64,000 nucleotides of DNA, from NCBI GenBank assembly GCA_011800155.1, contig CM022372.1, positions 2,790,001 to 2,854,000 of the forward strand. The letters run 5' to 3'. Position 1 is the stretch's first letter. Each line of letters begins with the position of its first letter. The DNA is from Flammulina velutipes (lineage: Eukaryota; Basidiomycota; Agaricomycetes; Agaricales; Physalacriaceae). The notes under the pieces were generated by a model. That model had not been told where the DNA came from. It worked only from the letters and a program-made list of their open reading frames with translations, and did no database searches. Both the position numbers and the translations under genes were made by a program. Shown piece after piece: positions 63,625-64,000 of the stretch.

Positions 63625-64000
63625 GCTGGTGGTCGCAGATGAAAGAGTATTAAAGACAATCAATGCCAAACATACCGCGGTTCCGGATCTTATCTTATCT
63701 CACCATTGAATTCCATCCGTCAAAGTAGCACATGGATTTGGATGCCCGTGGCGCAATGCGTCGCTGTTCTAAAAGTACATCTTGTTCCCTATCTTTATTT
63801 TAAAACTAATTGGACGTATCATTGGTATGTTCGGTGTGAGCGAACCCGACGCGACAGTTGGTCGTATCGTATTCAGTATAGAACCTCTGGAGGAACGTGA
63901 ATCCATCTGCGATACATTAGTTCGGCTGCGAGGCAGGGAAAGTCAGACGAACCGATGAAATCGAGGCCCTGCCCTCCAATCTCCCCGATGCTAGCAGATA
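63625..64000. other. intergenic, right edge of window
   Basis: Promoter of the MYND gene, with GTGGCGCA at 63748-63755. No supported gene up to the window end. Confidence 0.4.
63748..63755 (+). promoter_or_regulatory. GTGGCGCA motif upstream of MYND gene
   Basis: Exact 8-mer 124 bp upstream of the start at 63624. Confidence 0.3.

Noticed and set aside
1..64000. tRNA, rRNA or CRISPR features
   Set aside because: No T-loop/anticodon arrangement, rRNA-like stretch or spaced direct repeat array was recognised by eye; a tRNAscan run would settle the tRNA point.

Overview
The window is nuclear DNA of a filamentous basidiomycete, most likely an Agaricomycete. Genes are broken by many 45-60 nt GT-AG introns (a few GC-AG). 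The gene families are typical of mushrooms: DUF6699, F-box/LRR, tailed A1 aspartic proteases, a Pth11/rhodopsin-like membrane protein and KDZ transposase. I cannot name the species. All spliced models are my reading of the sequence without transcript data.

Left host arm (1-21.3 kb): a small secreted Cys-rich protein; the ubiquitin E4 ligase UFD2 (-); a DUF6699 protein (-); a 2.3 kb gene-poor stretch; an F-box/LRR protein (-) sharing an 85 bp promoter with the purine gene ADE8 (+); two different histidine-phosphatase genes back to back; two divergent membrane-tailed aspartic proteases; and a secreted kinase-fold (APH-like) protein.

Centre (21.3-42.7 kb): a nested insertion. A second copy of the secreted kinase-like gene (-) is split. 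Its signal-peptide exon is at 42606-42664 and its remaining exons begin at 22108. In its first intron sits a Ty3/gypsy retrotransposon (22115-42552) with 364 bp LTRs that I find to differ at one position, flanked by a 4 bp duplication (GCGG). Inside the 5' part of the gypsy gag frame sits a 13,445 bp DNA transposon (22539-35983), flanked by the 8 bp duplication ATCATCTC. It encodes a KDZ (Kyakuja-Dileera-Zisupton) transposase and six accessory genes. Removing it rejoins the gag reading frame; removing both elements leaves a normal 55 nt intron. Both transposon ends carry palindromic TGG-TATA-CCA repeats about 28-34 bp apart, and three cargo genes share a PWWLP-type domain.

Right host arm (42.7-64 kb): mitochondrial porin (-); a decayed multi-TM gene; a soluble kexin-like protease (+); a bestrophin-like anion channel (-); a divergent pectin-degrading pair (GH28 polygalacturonase and CE8 pectin methylesterase); a third secreted kinase-like protein whose active site is degenerate; a conserved MGRW protein; NAD(P)HX epimerase (-); a rhodopsin-like membrane protein (+); a small secreted Thr-rich protein (+); and a MYND zinc-finger protein (-).

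The secreted proteases, pectinases and small secreted proteins suggest a saprotrophic or plant-associated lifestyle. An 8 bp motif, GTGGCGCA, recurs upstream of several genes. No tRNA, rRNA or CRISPR was seen.
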